Assembly: GCA_963735115.1 (NCBI GenBank)
Contig: CAVTJR010000001.1
Span: 1,426,001-1,490,000 of the forward strand
DNA: 64,000 nucleotides
Reading direction: 5' to 3'
Source: JAKACA01 sp963735115
GTDB lineage: Bacteria > Actinomycetota > Acidimicrobiia > Acidimicrobiales > Bog-793
Shown: in pieces, positions 7,717 to 16,109 of the stretch
Layout of the letters: every line of letters begins with the position of its first letter
Position numbering within the stretch: the first letter of the stretch is position 1
Translations under genes and position numbers: made by a program
Notes under the pieces: model-generated
What the model was told of the DNA's origin: nothing
What the model saw: the letters and a program-made list of their open reading frames with translations, nothing else
The model's database searches: none

Positions 7717-7925
7717 GCCACCCGCCCCGCAAGTTCTCGAAGCTCGTCGTCGAAGAACCCGTCCTCGTCCCGATCACGCCCGAGCAAGAAGAGCGCGCCA
7801 CCGAGGTCCTAAAAGCCCTGATGGTGGGGTATCTCCGCAGCTTGAGGGCACAAGGAAGGTGGCTTGACAGCGACGGCGGGACTGTGGCCTCCTCTCCTGA
7901 CGAGACCGAGGAGGACGGGCCATGA
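7713..7925 (+). CDS. Small protein between methyltransferase and recombinase genes
   Basis: This 70-residue ORF starts at a GTG that overlaps the previous stop (GTGA) and ends overlapping the recombinase ATG (ATGA). It contains a helical core (ITPEQEERATEVLKALMVGY) and an acidic tail. No family is recognised. The coupling on both sides argues that it is translated and functionally linked to the integrase, for example as a directionality or accessory factor, but nothing in the sequence proves that. Confidence 0.6.
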   Translation: MSHPPRKFSKLVVEEPVLVPITPEQEERATEVLKALMVGYLRSLRAQGRWLDSDGGTVASSPDETEEDGP

Positions 7926-9565
7926 CGACCGCCACGAAGAAACGAGTACCCCCGCTGCCGGGACCGACCGGTCTTGGCAGCGGGACCATCCGCGTCGCGT
8001 GCTTGACCCGTATCTCAACCGACGAGGCGAACCAGCCCTACTCGCTCGAAGCCCAAGCGGTCGGGCTCGACGCGTTCGTCACCTCACAGCCCGGCTACGC
8101 GATCACGCACCGTTTCGTCGATCAAGCCTCCGGCGCGACGTTGGAACGCCCGGGACTTCAGGCCGCGCTCTCCGCGGCGCGTGCCGGTGAGTTCGACGTG
8201 CTCCTCGTCTACCGCATCGACCGGCTCGCGCGTTCGATCACCGGCCTCATGGAAATCGTCGCGGAACTCGATCGCGTCGGCGTCGCCTTGCGCTCGGCAA
8301 CCGAGCCGATCGACACCCAAGGTCCGGTCGGTCGAATGCTCCTCCAGTTGCTCGGCATCTTCGCCGAGTTCGAGCGCGGCGTACTCATCGACCGCATCAC
8401 CAAAGGATTCGAGCGCAAAGCCGCGCGCGGCGAATGGCTATCCGGTCGCGCACCATTCGGTTACTCGCTCGAATCGGCAACGAAGAGTCTCGTGCCCGAA
8501 CCGAAAGAGGCTGAAGTCGTGAGGATGATCTTCGACCTCTACGCGAACGGACACCTCGGCGCGAAAGCGATTGCCGTCCGCTTGAACGAAGAGGGACGAC
8601 GCAGTCGGAATCATCGGTTCTGGTCGAACCAGGCGCTCTTGCACTTGCTCCGCAATCCCACCTACGTCGGCAAGATCGGTCACGGCGGCGAGGTCCATGA
8701 CGGCAAGCACGAACCGATCGTCGATGCCGCGGTCTTTGAGCGCGCACAGGCGCTCTTGAAGAAGCGCTCCGCGACCGCGCCAATCGTTGCGCCGTCACTG
8801 TCGGAGTACACGATGACCAGCGCGACGCACTGCACCGAGTGTGACGGTTCGTATGTCGGGGTCGGCGGCATGGGAAACGGCCGCTTCTATCGCTATTACA
8901 TCTGTCGCCACCGCCACATCTCCGGCACTCTCGCCTGTTCGGCGATGCGCGTCTCGGCGGACGACTTGGAGCGCGAGGTTTTCGCGCATCTGCTGGAGCA
9001 CCTGCGCGACCACCGCATGTATACAAAGGCTGCCCTCGAAGCGATCAAGGAAGTCATCGACGAACGGCCGCGGCTCGTTGCCGAACTGGCAAGCGTCGAG
9101 TCGGAGCTTCGCGAAGCAAACGCGGCGGTCGACAAATGGGTTCGTGCCTTCGAGACGGATGCAATGCCCGCCGAAGAGTGCGCGCCGCGACTCAGGGAGC
9201 TTGTGCCGCGACGCGACGAGCTGATAGCCAAACGCGACCAACTCGAAACCGCGCTCAACACCGCCACGCCACGGCTGCCGACGGAAAAGGAACTAGCCGC
9301 CATTCGTGCCGTGGCCGAAGTCATCATCGACTCCGGCACACCCGATCAGAAGAAACAACTCGTCGCGGAACTCGTGCAGGTCGTCGACATCATGCCGAAT
9401 CGTCACGCGAAGGCGTCCTTCTGCTTGCTCGACATGAACAAGCCCGGGCCGATCGTGGCCGAGGCCTGCAAAGGGACACTTTTTAGTATCGGGTCAAGAA
9501 ATGTGGAGGTGAGCGGACTCGAACCGCCGACTTCCACGTTGCGAACGTGGCGCTCTACCAGCTGA
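7922..9565 (+). CDS. Large serine recombinase (integrase)
   Basis: This 547-residue protein has an N-terminal resolvase domain with the nucleophile motif RVACLTRIST (Ser32) and the YRIDRLAR arginine segment. Next come the 'recombinase' domain (about 170-260, RAPFGYSL ... AIAVRLNEEG) and a zinc ribbon with paired cysteines (CTECDGS ... CRHRHISGTLAC). A coiled-coil region (about 380-450) completes the large serine integrase layout. It should catalyse integration and excision of the conjugative element. The last 20 or so codons lie within the antisense of the tRNA-Ala gene, and the stop is inside the tRNA. The C-terminus therefore appears to have been set by the integration junction. Confidence 0.9.
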   Translation: MTTATKKRVPPLPGPTGLGSGTIRVACLTRISTDEANQPYSLEAQAVGLDAFVTSQPGYAITHRFVDQASGATLERPGLQAALSAARAGEFDVLLVYRIDRLARSITGLMEIVAELDRVGVALRSATEPIDTQGPVGRMLLQLLGIFAEFERGVLIDRITKGFERKAARGEWLSGRAPFGYSLESATKSLVPEPKEAEVVRMIFDLYANGHLGAKAIAVRLNEEGRRSRNHRFWSNQALLHLLRNPTYVGKIGHGGEVHDGKHEPIVDAAVFERAQALLKKRSATAPIVAPSLSEYTMTSATHCTECDGSYVGVGGMGNGRFYRYYICRHRHISGTLACSAMRVSADDLEREVFAHLLEHLRDHRMYTKAALEAIKEVIDERPRLVAELASVESELREANAAVDKWVRAFETDAMPAEECAPRLRELVPRRDELIAKRDQLETALNTATPRLPTEKELAAIRAVAEVIIDSGTPDQKKQLVAELVQVVDIMPNRHAKASFCLLDMNKPGPIVAEACKGTLFSIGSRNVEVSGLEPPTSTLRTWRSTS

Positions 9566-9576
9566 GCTACACCCCC
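9504..9576 (-). tRNA. tRNA-Ala (anticodon CGC)
   Basis: The minus strand folds into a 73-nt cloverleaf. Acceptor GGGGGTG pairs with CACCTCC with one G-U pair. The D arm is GCTC/GAGC, the anticodon stem CCACG/CGTGG encloses TTCGCAA (anticodon CGC), and the T arm is CGGCGGTTCGAGTCCGC-like. The discriminator is A and CCA is not encoded. Its 3' end faces the serine recombinase, which fits a tRNA 3'-end attachment site. Confidence 0.92.
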
Positions 9577-9698
9577 AAGTGAATGCCTTCGGTGCCCGGC
9601 TGGGCGTCCCGACGGCATCTGTCGCCTGGGGTCCCCACGATAGCGGAGGCCTCGCGATGCCTTTCGGCGATGGTGGGGCGCAGCGGGCAGGGATCGCC

Positions 9699-10403
9699 TC
9701 AGCGGCCGGCAGGCCGATACGAGCCGACGGCCGGCACGGACCATCCCGACCCTGACATGAGCGGTGCAGCCCGCCGACCGTAGCGCGAGCCGGTGTAACC
9801 CGAGGGCGTATAGCCCGCAAAGGTGTGCCGGGTGCCGACGGCGACCACCTGGCGCCGGCTCTCCAGCACCTCGGTGGCGTGACGGCGGGTCTCGAGCGCG
9901 ATCACCTTCTGGGCTCGCTCGACCGCGGCGCGGTGGAAGTGGATCAACAAGGCGATGTAGGCAGCCGTGCAACCGAGGCCGAGGTACGCCGCGTCCCATA
10001 TGACGCGCGCCGCTGGGACGATGCCGACGAGGAAGAACAGGAGCGTTGCTCCCACGAGGACGGACATGACGCGGCGCCGACGGGCGGCCGTGGCGGGTGA
10101 GGCAGACATAGCGGCTATCGGCATTGCTTGCGCCTGGGCAGGCTCCTCGGCCGGCGGCGGTATCACCTCGCCGCGGCGCTCCATGTGAAGGTGTTGGGTA
10201 GCGGCGGAGTAACCGATCATGGCTCCCGGCACCGATCCCCTGGCGCGCTCGGCTGCCACGACGGACCGGCCGGCGGAGCCCAACCGCACCAGTCTGCGGT
10301 GGTAAGAGCGGACGCCAGCCGTGAACTGGCGCTCCGATATCTTTCGCAACACCATCGGCGTGAGAGCTACGACCCACACGACCGCTAGGACGACCACGAT
10401 CAT
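9699..10403 (-). CDS. Membrane protein of unknown function
   Basis: About 234 residues. There is a first transmembrane helix right at the N-terminus (MIVVVLAVVWVVALTPMVL), a soluble stretch of about 90 residues with a Pro-rich part, then two helices (about residues 122-170). The Gly/Tyr/Arg-rich tail contains repeated G-Y-T-x-S-G-x-Y units. Start at ATG 10403; the GTG at 10412 is an alternative. It is downstream of moaC in the same direction with a 64-bp gap, so it may share transcription. No family is recognised. Confidence 0.6.
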   Translation of the reverse strand: MIVVVLAVVWVVALTPMVLRKISERQFTAGVRSYHRRLVRLGSAGRSVVAAERARGSVPGAMIGYSAATQHLHMERRGEVIPPPAEEPAQAQAMPIAAMSASPATAARRRRVMSVLVGATLLFFLVGIVPAARVIWDAAYLGLGCTAAYIALLIHFHRAAVERAQKVIALETRRHATEVLESRRQVVAVGTRHTFAGYTPSGYTGSRYGRRAAPLMSGSGWSVPAVGSYRPAGR

Positions 10404-10467
10404 GATGTTCACCGTCCTCGTACCATCCCCTGCCCTTCGTGAGACCCTACAAGCAGGCCTCTTGTGA

Positions 10468-10953
10468 TTAGTGGATTTCCGTGCGGCGCCAGGTGCCGGA
10501 GCGTCCTCCCGTTTTCTCCCAGAGGCAGAGGTCACCGATCACCATCGACCGGTCTGCCGACTTGCACATGTCGTAGATGGTAAGAGCGGCGATGGCGCAA
10601 GCCGTCAACGCCTCCATCTCGACACCCGTGCGATCGACTGCTTCTACCTCGGTCTCCACCTCGACGCAGTCGTCGCCGATGGTGAAGTTGATGACCACCC
10701 CACCGACAAGCAGCGGGTGGCAGAGAGGGATGAGTTCGGCGGTTCGTTTCGCCGCTTGAATGCCCGCGATTCGCGCCGCTCCGAGAACGTCCCCCTTGTT
10801 GATGGCGTTGGAGGCGATGGCAACTGTTGTCTCCGGCATCATCTGCACCCTGCAACGGGCAAGGGCTCGCCGGTGGGTCGTCTCCTTGGGGGTGACATCC
10901 ACCATCCGAGCCCGACCCAACGGGTCGAGATGGGTGAGGCCACGCTCGGGCAT
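10468..10953 (-). CDS. moaC: Cyclic pyranopterin monophosphate synthase MoaC
   Basis: This 161-residue protein has the family-typical MVDVTPKETTHRRA start, KGDVLGAARIAGIQAAKRTA, the signature ELIPLCHPL and GVEMEALTACAIAALTIYDM. Length and motifs match MoaC, which converts the MoaA product into cyclic pyranopterin monophosphate, the first step of molybdenum-cofactor synthesis in the cytoplasm. Start at ATG 10953; the reading frame is open further upstream but shows no conserved sequence. It follows moaA and moeA on the same strand. Confidence 0.95.
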   Translation of the reverse strand: MPERGLTHLDPLGRARMVDVTPKETTHRRALARCRVQMMPETTVAIASNAINKGDVLGAARIAGIQAAKRTAELIPLCHPLLVGGVVINFTIGDDCVEVETEVEAVDRTGVEMEALTACAIAALTIYDMCKSADRSMVIGDLCLWEKTGGRSGTWRRTEIH

Positions 10954-11096
10954 TGGGCCGAGTGTAGGCGGGCAGCCTCCGTTTTGTCCTTTCCAGGGCT
11001 GCGACCTGCGAGGACGTGCTGACGGCGGAATTCGGTCACACGGAACGGCTCGAAGTTCGTATGTCAAGCCCGGTCGCAGGGCAGATGGGCTGCGGC

Positions 11097-12122
11097 TCAC
11101 CCGCCGATCTGGCTCATCGAGCGCCGGGGGCGGACGAAATCGACCTTTCCGATGCGGTGACCGGCCCACTTGAGCCCCACCGCCATCGCCGCCAGATCGG
11201 CCAACTCGTCGTCGCTGGCACCGCCCCGAAGGGGCGTGCGGAAGTCGTAGTCGTCCCGGGCGAACAGGCACGTCATGAACGACCCGTCGGCCGTCAGGCG
11301 CACGCGGTCGCAGTCGCCGCAGAACGGTTTCGTCACCGAAGGGATGACACCGATCTGGCCGGCGCCGTCCTCGTAACGCCAGCGAGAAGCTGGCTCCGGG
11401 CCGTGCTCCACCTCTTCGAGCGGGTGCACAGCGTGGATGGCGGCGACGATCTCGTCGGCGCCGACGACCTTGTCCATCGACCAGGTTCCATCGGCGTCGA
11501 GCGGCATGAACTCGATGAAGCGCGGCTGCACGCCCGTCTGCCGGCCGAACTCGGCGAAATCGACGATCTCGTCCTGGTTCCACCCTCTTACCACGACGAC
11601 GTTCACCTTGACGGGGTCCAGGCCGGCCTCGACGGCTGCCGTGATGCCGGTGAGCACCTCGCTGAGGGCGTCGCGCCTCGTGATCTCGGCGAACCGCTCC
11701 CGCCTCAACGAGTCGAGGGAGATGTTGATCCGCTGCAGGCCGGCGTCCCGGAGCGGTTGAGCCATGCGGGCGAGCTTGGCGCCGTTCGTGGTCATGGCCA
11801 CCTCGACAGGGTGACCGTCCGGACGACGGATCGCAGCCAGAAGTCGCACGAGAGTCGTGAGCTCGGCGCGGACGGTGGGCTCGCCGCCGGTGAGACGGAT
11901 GGACCCGACGCCGAGGCGCTCGACGAACAGGCGAGCGATCCGCTCGATCTCCTCGAAGGTGAGGATCTCAGCACGCGGCAGCCACTTCAACCCCTCTGCG
12001 GGCATACAGTACGCACACCGGAAGTTGCAGCGGTCGGTGACCGAGATGCGGAGATCTCGGGCGACCCGGCCGTAGGAGTCCGTCAGCAGGCGCGTTCCTC
12101 CCGAGGACTCGGTGGCGGTCAT
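11097..12122 (-). CDS. moaA: GTP 3',8-cyclase MoaA (radical SAM)
   Basis: This 341-residue protein has the radical-SAM cluster motif CNFRCAYC near residue 33 and the second, C-terminal iron-sulfur cluster ligands in PFCGDCDRVRLTADGSFMTC. It ends in the Gly-Gly dipeptide typical of MoaA. It makes (8S)-3',8-cyclo-GTP from GTP for molybdenum-cofactor synthesis. It lies between moeA (72-bp gap) and moaC (143-bp gap), all leftward, so a moeA-moaA-moaC transcription unit is likely. Confidence 0.95.
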   Translation of the reverse strand: MTATESSGGTRLLTDSYGRVARDLRISVTDRCNFRCAYCMPAEGLKWLPRAEILTFEEIERIARLFVERLGVGSIRLTGGEPTVRAELTTLVRLLAAIRRPDGHPVEVAMTTNGAKLARMAQPLRDAGLQRINISLDSLRRERFAEITRRDALSEVLTGITAAVEAGLDPVKVNVVVVRGWNQDEIVDFAEFGRQTGVQPRFIEFMPLDADGTWSMDKVVGADEIVAAIHAVHPLEEVEHGPEPASRWRYEDGAGQIGVIPSVTKPFCGDCDRVRLTADGSFMTCLFARDDYDFRTPLRGGASDDELADLAAMAVGLKWAGHRIGKVDFVRPRRSMSQIGG

Positions 12123-12194
12123 CGCTGTCAGCTTAGGGGGCTGAGCTGGGAACTTCTGCGTTGACAGTGATACTTGTCAAGTGCATGCGGAGCT

Positions 12195-13541
12195 TTACAA
12201 GCCCGCACGTTCCAGCCCTGCTGTCTCGAAGCGCTCGATCGTCCCGAACACGATCACTTCGAGCATCTCCCCCTCCGAAAGGCCATCGCCATCTGGAACG
12301 ATCGCCAGGCCGTTCGCCGCCGCCATGCCGGCGAGCTGGTGAGACATCTGACCGCCGGCGGCGCGGGCGCCGAGGCGTCCATCAGCCAGCCAGCGAACTT
12401 CGACCCGGACGAGGTGAGTCTTACCGTCCCGTGGGCGACGTAACCCCTCGACGGCGACGGCGGGAACGGTCGGTGGCGGGGCGGGCGCATGGCCGGCGAG
12501 CACGCGCAGCACCGGCAAGGCGATCGCCTGGTAGCTCACGAGCGACGAAACCGGGTTCCCAGGCAGACCGAACACCGGCAAGAGACGAGAACGTTCCCCT
12601 TCGCCAGCGCTCCGGAGCCAGCTGATCACGAGGGGCTTCGCCGGCCGGATGGCCACGCCCAGCTCGAGCACGCCGCCGCCCTCGGCCGAGGCGCCCAGCT
12701 TCCCGAGCACGATCTTGACGTAGTCGAATTCGCCCTTGCTGACACCTCCGGTCGTGAGAACGGCGTCGCAGGTGCCGAGCGCCCGCTCGAGGCCGGCGGT
12801 GACGGCAGCTTCGGTATCGCAGGCCAAGCCGAGATCCACGGCCACAAAGCCATCCCGCCTGAGCGTGGCGAGCATGGCGTGCCGGTTGGAGTCCCGGATC
12901 TGCCCGGGTGCGAGCGTCGGGGCGGAGCCGTCGCCGGCCAACTCGACAAGCTCGTCCCCCGTGATCATGACACCGACCCGCGGACGAGGGTGGACCGTGA
13001 CGATGCCGGCGCCGACGCTCGCCAGCACTCCGATGTGGGCAGGGGAGAGCACGGTGCCTGCTGGGACGGCGACGGAGCCTGCCGCCAGATCGCTTCCGGC
13101 AGCCCGCAGGTGCGCCCCGGCTACCACCGCCTCGAGGATGCGAACCCGGCCGAGGTCCCTCCCCTCATCACTGCCGACGGCTTCGGTCCGCTCGACGATG
13201 GCGATGCCGTCGGCGCCCGCAGGGATGGGAGCGCCGGTCATGATCCGGACCGCCTCGCCCGGCCCGACGGCGACGCTCGGCGCCGTGCCGGCGCCGAGCA
13301 CACCTACGACCTCCAGCTCGACGGGGGCGCCCTCAGTGTCGCCAGCTCGAACGGCGTAGCCGTCCATTGCCGTGTTGGCGAACGGAGGGACGTCCTCGGA
13401 GGCGACGACGTCGGCGGCGAGCACGTGGCCGAGGGCGTCGTCGAGGGGAATCTGGACGGCGGGCAGCGGGCGTGTGCCGGAGAGAGCCAGGCGTTGCACC
13501 TCGCTCAGCGGGACAAGGGACTCCTCGTCGTGACCCGGCAT
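12195..13541 (-). CDS. moeA: Molybdopterin molybdotransferase MoeA
   Basis: This 448-residue protein has the MoeA N-terminal signature DVPPFANTAMDGYAVRAGDT, IMTGAPIPAGADGI, the MoCF-binding loop TTGGVSKGEFDYVK and the PVFGLPGNPVSSLVSY segment. The family inserts molybdate into adenylylated molybdopterin. Start at ATG 13541, preceded by GGAGGAGACGC; a longer in-frame extension to 13625 lacks a ribosome-binding site. It is the first gene of the leftward moeA-moaA-moaC cluster and divergent from the FmdB-type gene. Confidence 0.95.
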   Translation of the reverse strand: MPGHDEESLVPLSEVQRLALSGTRPLPAVQIPLDDALGHVLAADVVASEDVPPFANTAMDGYAVRAGDTEGAPVELEVVGVLGAGTAPSVAVGPGEAVRIMTGAPIPAGADGIAIVERTEAVGSDEGRDLGRVRILEAVVAGAHLRAAGSDLAAGSVAVPAGTVLSPAHIGVLASVGAGIVTVHPRPRVGVMITGDELVELAGDGSAPTLAPGQIRDSNRHAMLATLRRDGFVAVDLGLACDTEAAVTAGLERALGTCDAVLTTGGVSKGEFDYVKIVLGKLGASAEGGGVLELGVAIRPAKPLVISWLRSAGEGERSRLLPVFGLPGNPVSSLVSYQAIALPVLRVLAGHAPAPPPTVPAVAVEGLRRPRDGKTHLVRVEVRWLADGRLGARAAGGQMSHQLAGMAAANGLAIVPDGDGLSEGEMLEVIVFGTIERFETAGLERAGL

Positions 13542-13618
13542 GCGTCTCCTCCGATGGGGCGCCCAGTGGGCATCACACAGGGCGAACACGCCTGCCCGGA
13601 GGCCTCCCAGGTATACAC

Positions 13619-13645
13619 TTAGCACTCAAGCGGTGAGAGTGCTAG
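13619..13645. promoter_or_regulatory. CIRCE operator (HrcA-binding site)
   Basis: TTAGCACTC, nine bases, then GAGTGCTAG. This matches the CIRCE consensus TTAGCACTC-N9-GAGTGCTAA except for the last base. A TATACA box (13612-13617) precedes it and the FmdB-type ATG follows 25 bp later. CIRCE normally controls groE and dnaK under the HrcA repressor. Confidence 0.85.
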
Positions 13646-13669
13646 CGCTGGTGGAGGAGCCAAGGGTAG

Positions 13670-14026
13670 ATGCCGACCTACGAGTACGCATGCAAGGGGT
13701 GTGGGGAGCACCTGGAGGTCGTGCAGTCGTTTCACGACGGTCCCTTCACGGTGTGCTCCAACTGCGGAGGCGAGCTGAGGAAGGTGTTCGGCAACATCGG
13801 GATCGTCTTCAAGGGGAGCGGCTTCTACAAGACCGACAGCCGTTCGACCTCGTCGGCCGCGAAGACGTCTTCGAGCGACACAAGCGCCAGCGCGAGTCCG
13901 GAGCCCAAGACGGAGACCTCCAAAGAGACGAAGAAATCGGATTCCTCGAAATCGGATTCCTCGCCCGCCCCCGCCTCGAGTGCTCCCGCGCCGGCGAGCA
14001 GCACGCCGAAGGCCGCCGCCTCCTGA
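13670..14026 (+). CDS. FmdB-family zinc ribbon protein
   Basis: This 118-residue protein has the FmdB/CxxC-CxxC zinc ribbon MPTYEYACKGCGEHLEVVQS with a second pair CSNCGG, then FKGSGFYKTD, all typical of the family. About 65 residues of Ser/Lys/Ala-rich low-complexity tail follow. Ribosome-binding site GGAGG at 13652. The family is often called 'putative regulatory protein' and its biochemical role is unknown. The CIRCE element just upstream suggests heat-shock (HrcA) control, which is unusual for the family. Confidence 0.9.
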   Translation: MPTYEYACKGCGEHLEVVQSFHDGPFTVCSNCGGELRKVFGNIGIVFKGSGFYKTDSRSTSSAAKTSSSDTSASASPEPKTETSKETKKSDSSKSDSSPAPASSAPAPASSTPKAAAS

Positions 14027-14027
14027 G

Positions 14028-14672
14028 TTATGGGTGCGTGGACGGCACGATCCGTTGCCGCCACGGCCTGGCGCTGTCGAAGTGATGCCCGACGACGCGT
14101 CCCGTAGCGAGCACCCGCATGAAACCCGCCACGTCCTCGAAGTCCGCTACCTCCACATAGGCAGCTCCTACGGCTTCGGGCACGTGGGCGTCCGAGCCGG
14201 CACCGACCGCCAGCTCGAACCTGCGGGCGGTCGCCGCCGCCTCCTCATTGAGATGCTCGAGCGAGGTCTTGGCGTTGCGGGCCTCAATCAGGTCGACGAG
14301 ACCCTCGCCGGCGAGGCGTTCGAGGGCCTTGGCGTCGATCCGATGCCGCAGGGGGTCGTAGGGGTGCGGCACGTAGACGAGGCCGCCCTGCAACCGGATG
14401 TGGAGTGCCGCCTCGCGGGCCGAGCGGCAGCCGGGCGGGATCCGCTCGGAGAGGAACAGGCCGATCAACTCGCCCTCAGGCGTGCGCTGTTCCTGGCCGA
14501 TCACGACACGGCAGTCGAGCTCTCCGGCGAGCCGGGCGGCGCCGGTGATGGTGCTGTGGTCGGTGATGCAGATCACGTCGATCGCCGACTCTGCAACGGC
14601 GGCGGCGAGCTCGTCGGGCGTGGTCGAGGAGTCACCCGACCACATCGTGTGGAGGTGGCAGTCGACGCGCAC
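14028..14672 (-). CDS. PHP-domain metal-dependent phosphoesterase
   Basis: This 214-residue protein opens with the PHP signature VDCHLHTMWSGDSSTTPDEL, then VICITDHSTI (metal ligands His and Asp), VVIGQEQ, VPHPYDPLRH and a final GSDAHVPEAVG. These are the metal-binding motifs in family order. The substrate is unknown; relatives hydrolyse nucleotide 3',5'-bisphosphates or phosphoesters. GTG start at 14672. It is convergent with the FmdB-type gene (1-bp gap) and downstream of tldE. Confidence 0.85.
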   Translation of the reverse strand: MRVDCHLHTMWSGDSSTTPDELAAAVAESAIDVICITDHSTITGAARLAGELDCRVVIGQEQRTPEGELIGLFLSERIPPGCRSAREAALHIRLQGGLVYVPHPYDPLRHRIDAKALERLAGEGLVDLIEARNAKTSLEHLNEEAAATARRFELAVGAGSDAHVPEAVGAAYVEVADFEDVAGFMRVLATGRVVGHHFDSARPWRQRIVPSTHP

Positions 14673-14765
14673 ATGCCCGGGTGCCAGCGGCTCGGCGAGA
14701 TGAGGGTGACGGGCGATCGCCGCCGCGCTCGGGCGAGGCCTGTTCTCCTCGGTCAGGGCGGTCCC

Positions 14766-16109
14766 CTATGCCCCGCTCATGGACATGTCGTCGATGGCGA
14801 GGGTCACTCCGGCCGCGCCGCCAGGCAGCCATTCGAGGTCGCCGCCGATGAAGGCGACATGTTGCAGCATCCGCTGGATGGTCGAGGCGACGGTGATCTC
14901 TCGCACCGGTTCGGCCAGTGAGCCGTCGCGGATCATCAGGCCCTCCGCCCCCACCGAGAAGTCGCCGCTGATCCGGTTGACGCCCGAATGGACACCGCTC
15001 ACCGCTTGCACGAGCAGCCCGTGATCGATGCGGCCGACGATCTCGTCCTGGCCGAGCTCACCCGGCTCGAGGGAGACAGCGCGGGCGCCGACGCCCGGCG
15101 TCGTCCGGTAGCCGCCTCGGACCGCCGAGCCCGTCGAAGCCGTGCCGGCGGCCCGGGCGGAATGGGTGTCGTGGAGGTAGCCGAGGAGCTTGCCTCCCTC
15201 GATGAGGGAGTTTCGCCGGCACGCCAGCCCTTCGGCGTCGACCCGAGAGGCTCCCCAGGCGAGCGGGTTGGTGGGATCGTCGACGAGGGCGAGGCCCGGG
15301 ACCGCCACCTCCTCGCCGAGGCGGTGAGCGAACAAGCTCCGGCCTTTTGCCACCTCCTCGCCCGAGAGTGTCGCGGCCAGGATTCCGAGCAGCACGGCGG
15401 CGATTCTCCGGTCGAGGACGACGGTGAGTCGGGCGGACGAGGGTTTCTTGGCGCCGAGGAGCCGCGTCGCCCGAGTGACGGCGTCGGTGGCGGCTTCGCC
15501 GACATCGAGGTCGTCGACCTCGCGCCCAGCCGTGTAGCCGTAGCCCGTCTGGCTGTCGTCGTCGTCGCCTGCGATGGCGTAGACCGAGACGAAGCACGAC
15601 GTTCGCCTGCTCGTTGCCTCGATGCCCGTCGAGGTGGCGATGGCGGCCTCCGTCATGGCGTCGGCGTAATCGGAGTGGGCGACCTGGCGGATGCGGACGT
15701 CGCCTGCGCGCGTGAGCCGATCGAGCTCGAGAGCTAGATCGATCTTTGCCACCGTCGTGACGCCGCAGAGCTCCTCGTGCCACAGGTCGAGCTCGGCGGG
15801 CTCGACGCCGTCGGGAAGGGCGAGGCCAGCATGCTCGTCGGGCGTGGCGAAGCGAGCGTTGTCCCGCGCCTCGGTCAGGGCCTCGGACGCAGAGGCTTCG
15901 TCGATCGCCGCCACCCAGGCAAAACCCACCCGTCCTTCCGACACGACCCTCACACCCAGGCCGGCCGACTCCGCCGAGGAGAGGGACTCGATCGCCTGCT
16001 CGAAGATGCGTACGGAAGTCTCCCGTCCGCGGGCCACGTACGCCTCGATCTGCTCGTCTCCCTCAGCTCGCTGGGCGACGGAGCGAGAGAGGTCGAGAAG
16101 GTCAGTCAC
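14766..16109 (-). CDS. pmbA: TldE/PmbA-family metalloprotease subunit
   Basis: This 447-residue protein keeps family segments such as GLGVRVVSEGRVGFAW, GEEVAKGRSLFAHRLGEEVA, GYLHDTHSARAAG and SGVNRISGDFSVGAEGLMI. It lacks the HExxxH zinc motif, as expected for the TldE (PmbA) half of the TldD/TldE heterodimer. That complex degrades unfolded peptides and matures modified peptides. GTG start at 16109 overlaps the tldD stop by 8 bp, so the pair is co-translated. Confidence 0.92.
   Translation of the reverse strand: MTDLLDLSRSVAQRAEGDEQIEAYVARGRETSVRIFEQAIESLSSAESAGLGVRVVSEGRVGFAWVAAIDEASASEALTEARDNARFATPDEHAGLALPDGVEPAELDLWHEELCGVTTVAKIDLALELDRLTRAGDVRIRQVAHSDYADAMTEAAIATSTGIEATSRRTSCFVSVYAIAGDDDDSQTGYGYTAGREVDDLDVGEAATDAVTRATRLLGAKKPSSARLTVVLDRRIAAVLLGILAATLSGEEVAKGRSLFAHRLGEEVAVPGLALVDDPTNPLAWGASRVDAEGLACRRNSLIEGGKLLGYLHDTHSARAAGTASTGSAVRGGYRTTPGVGARAVSLEPGELGQDEIVGRIDHGLLVQAVSGVHSGVNRISGDFSVGAEGLMIRDGSLAEPVREITVASTIQRMLQHVAFIGGDLEWLPGGAAGVTLAIDDMSMSGA

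Noticed and set aside
11016..12164. 382-codon plus-strand ORF over moaA
   Set aside because: It is antisense to an intact radical-SAM gene and has no motif.
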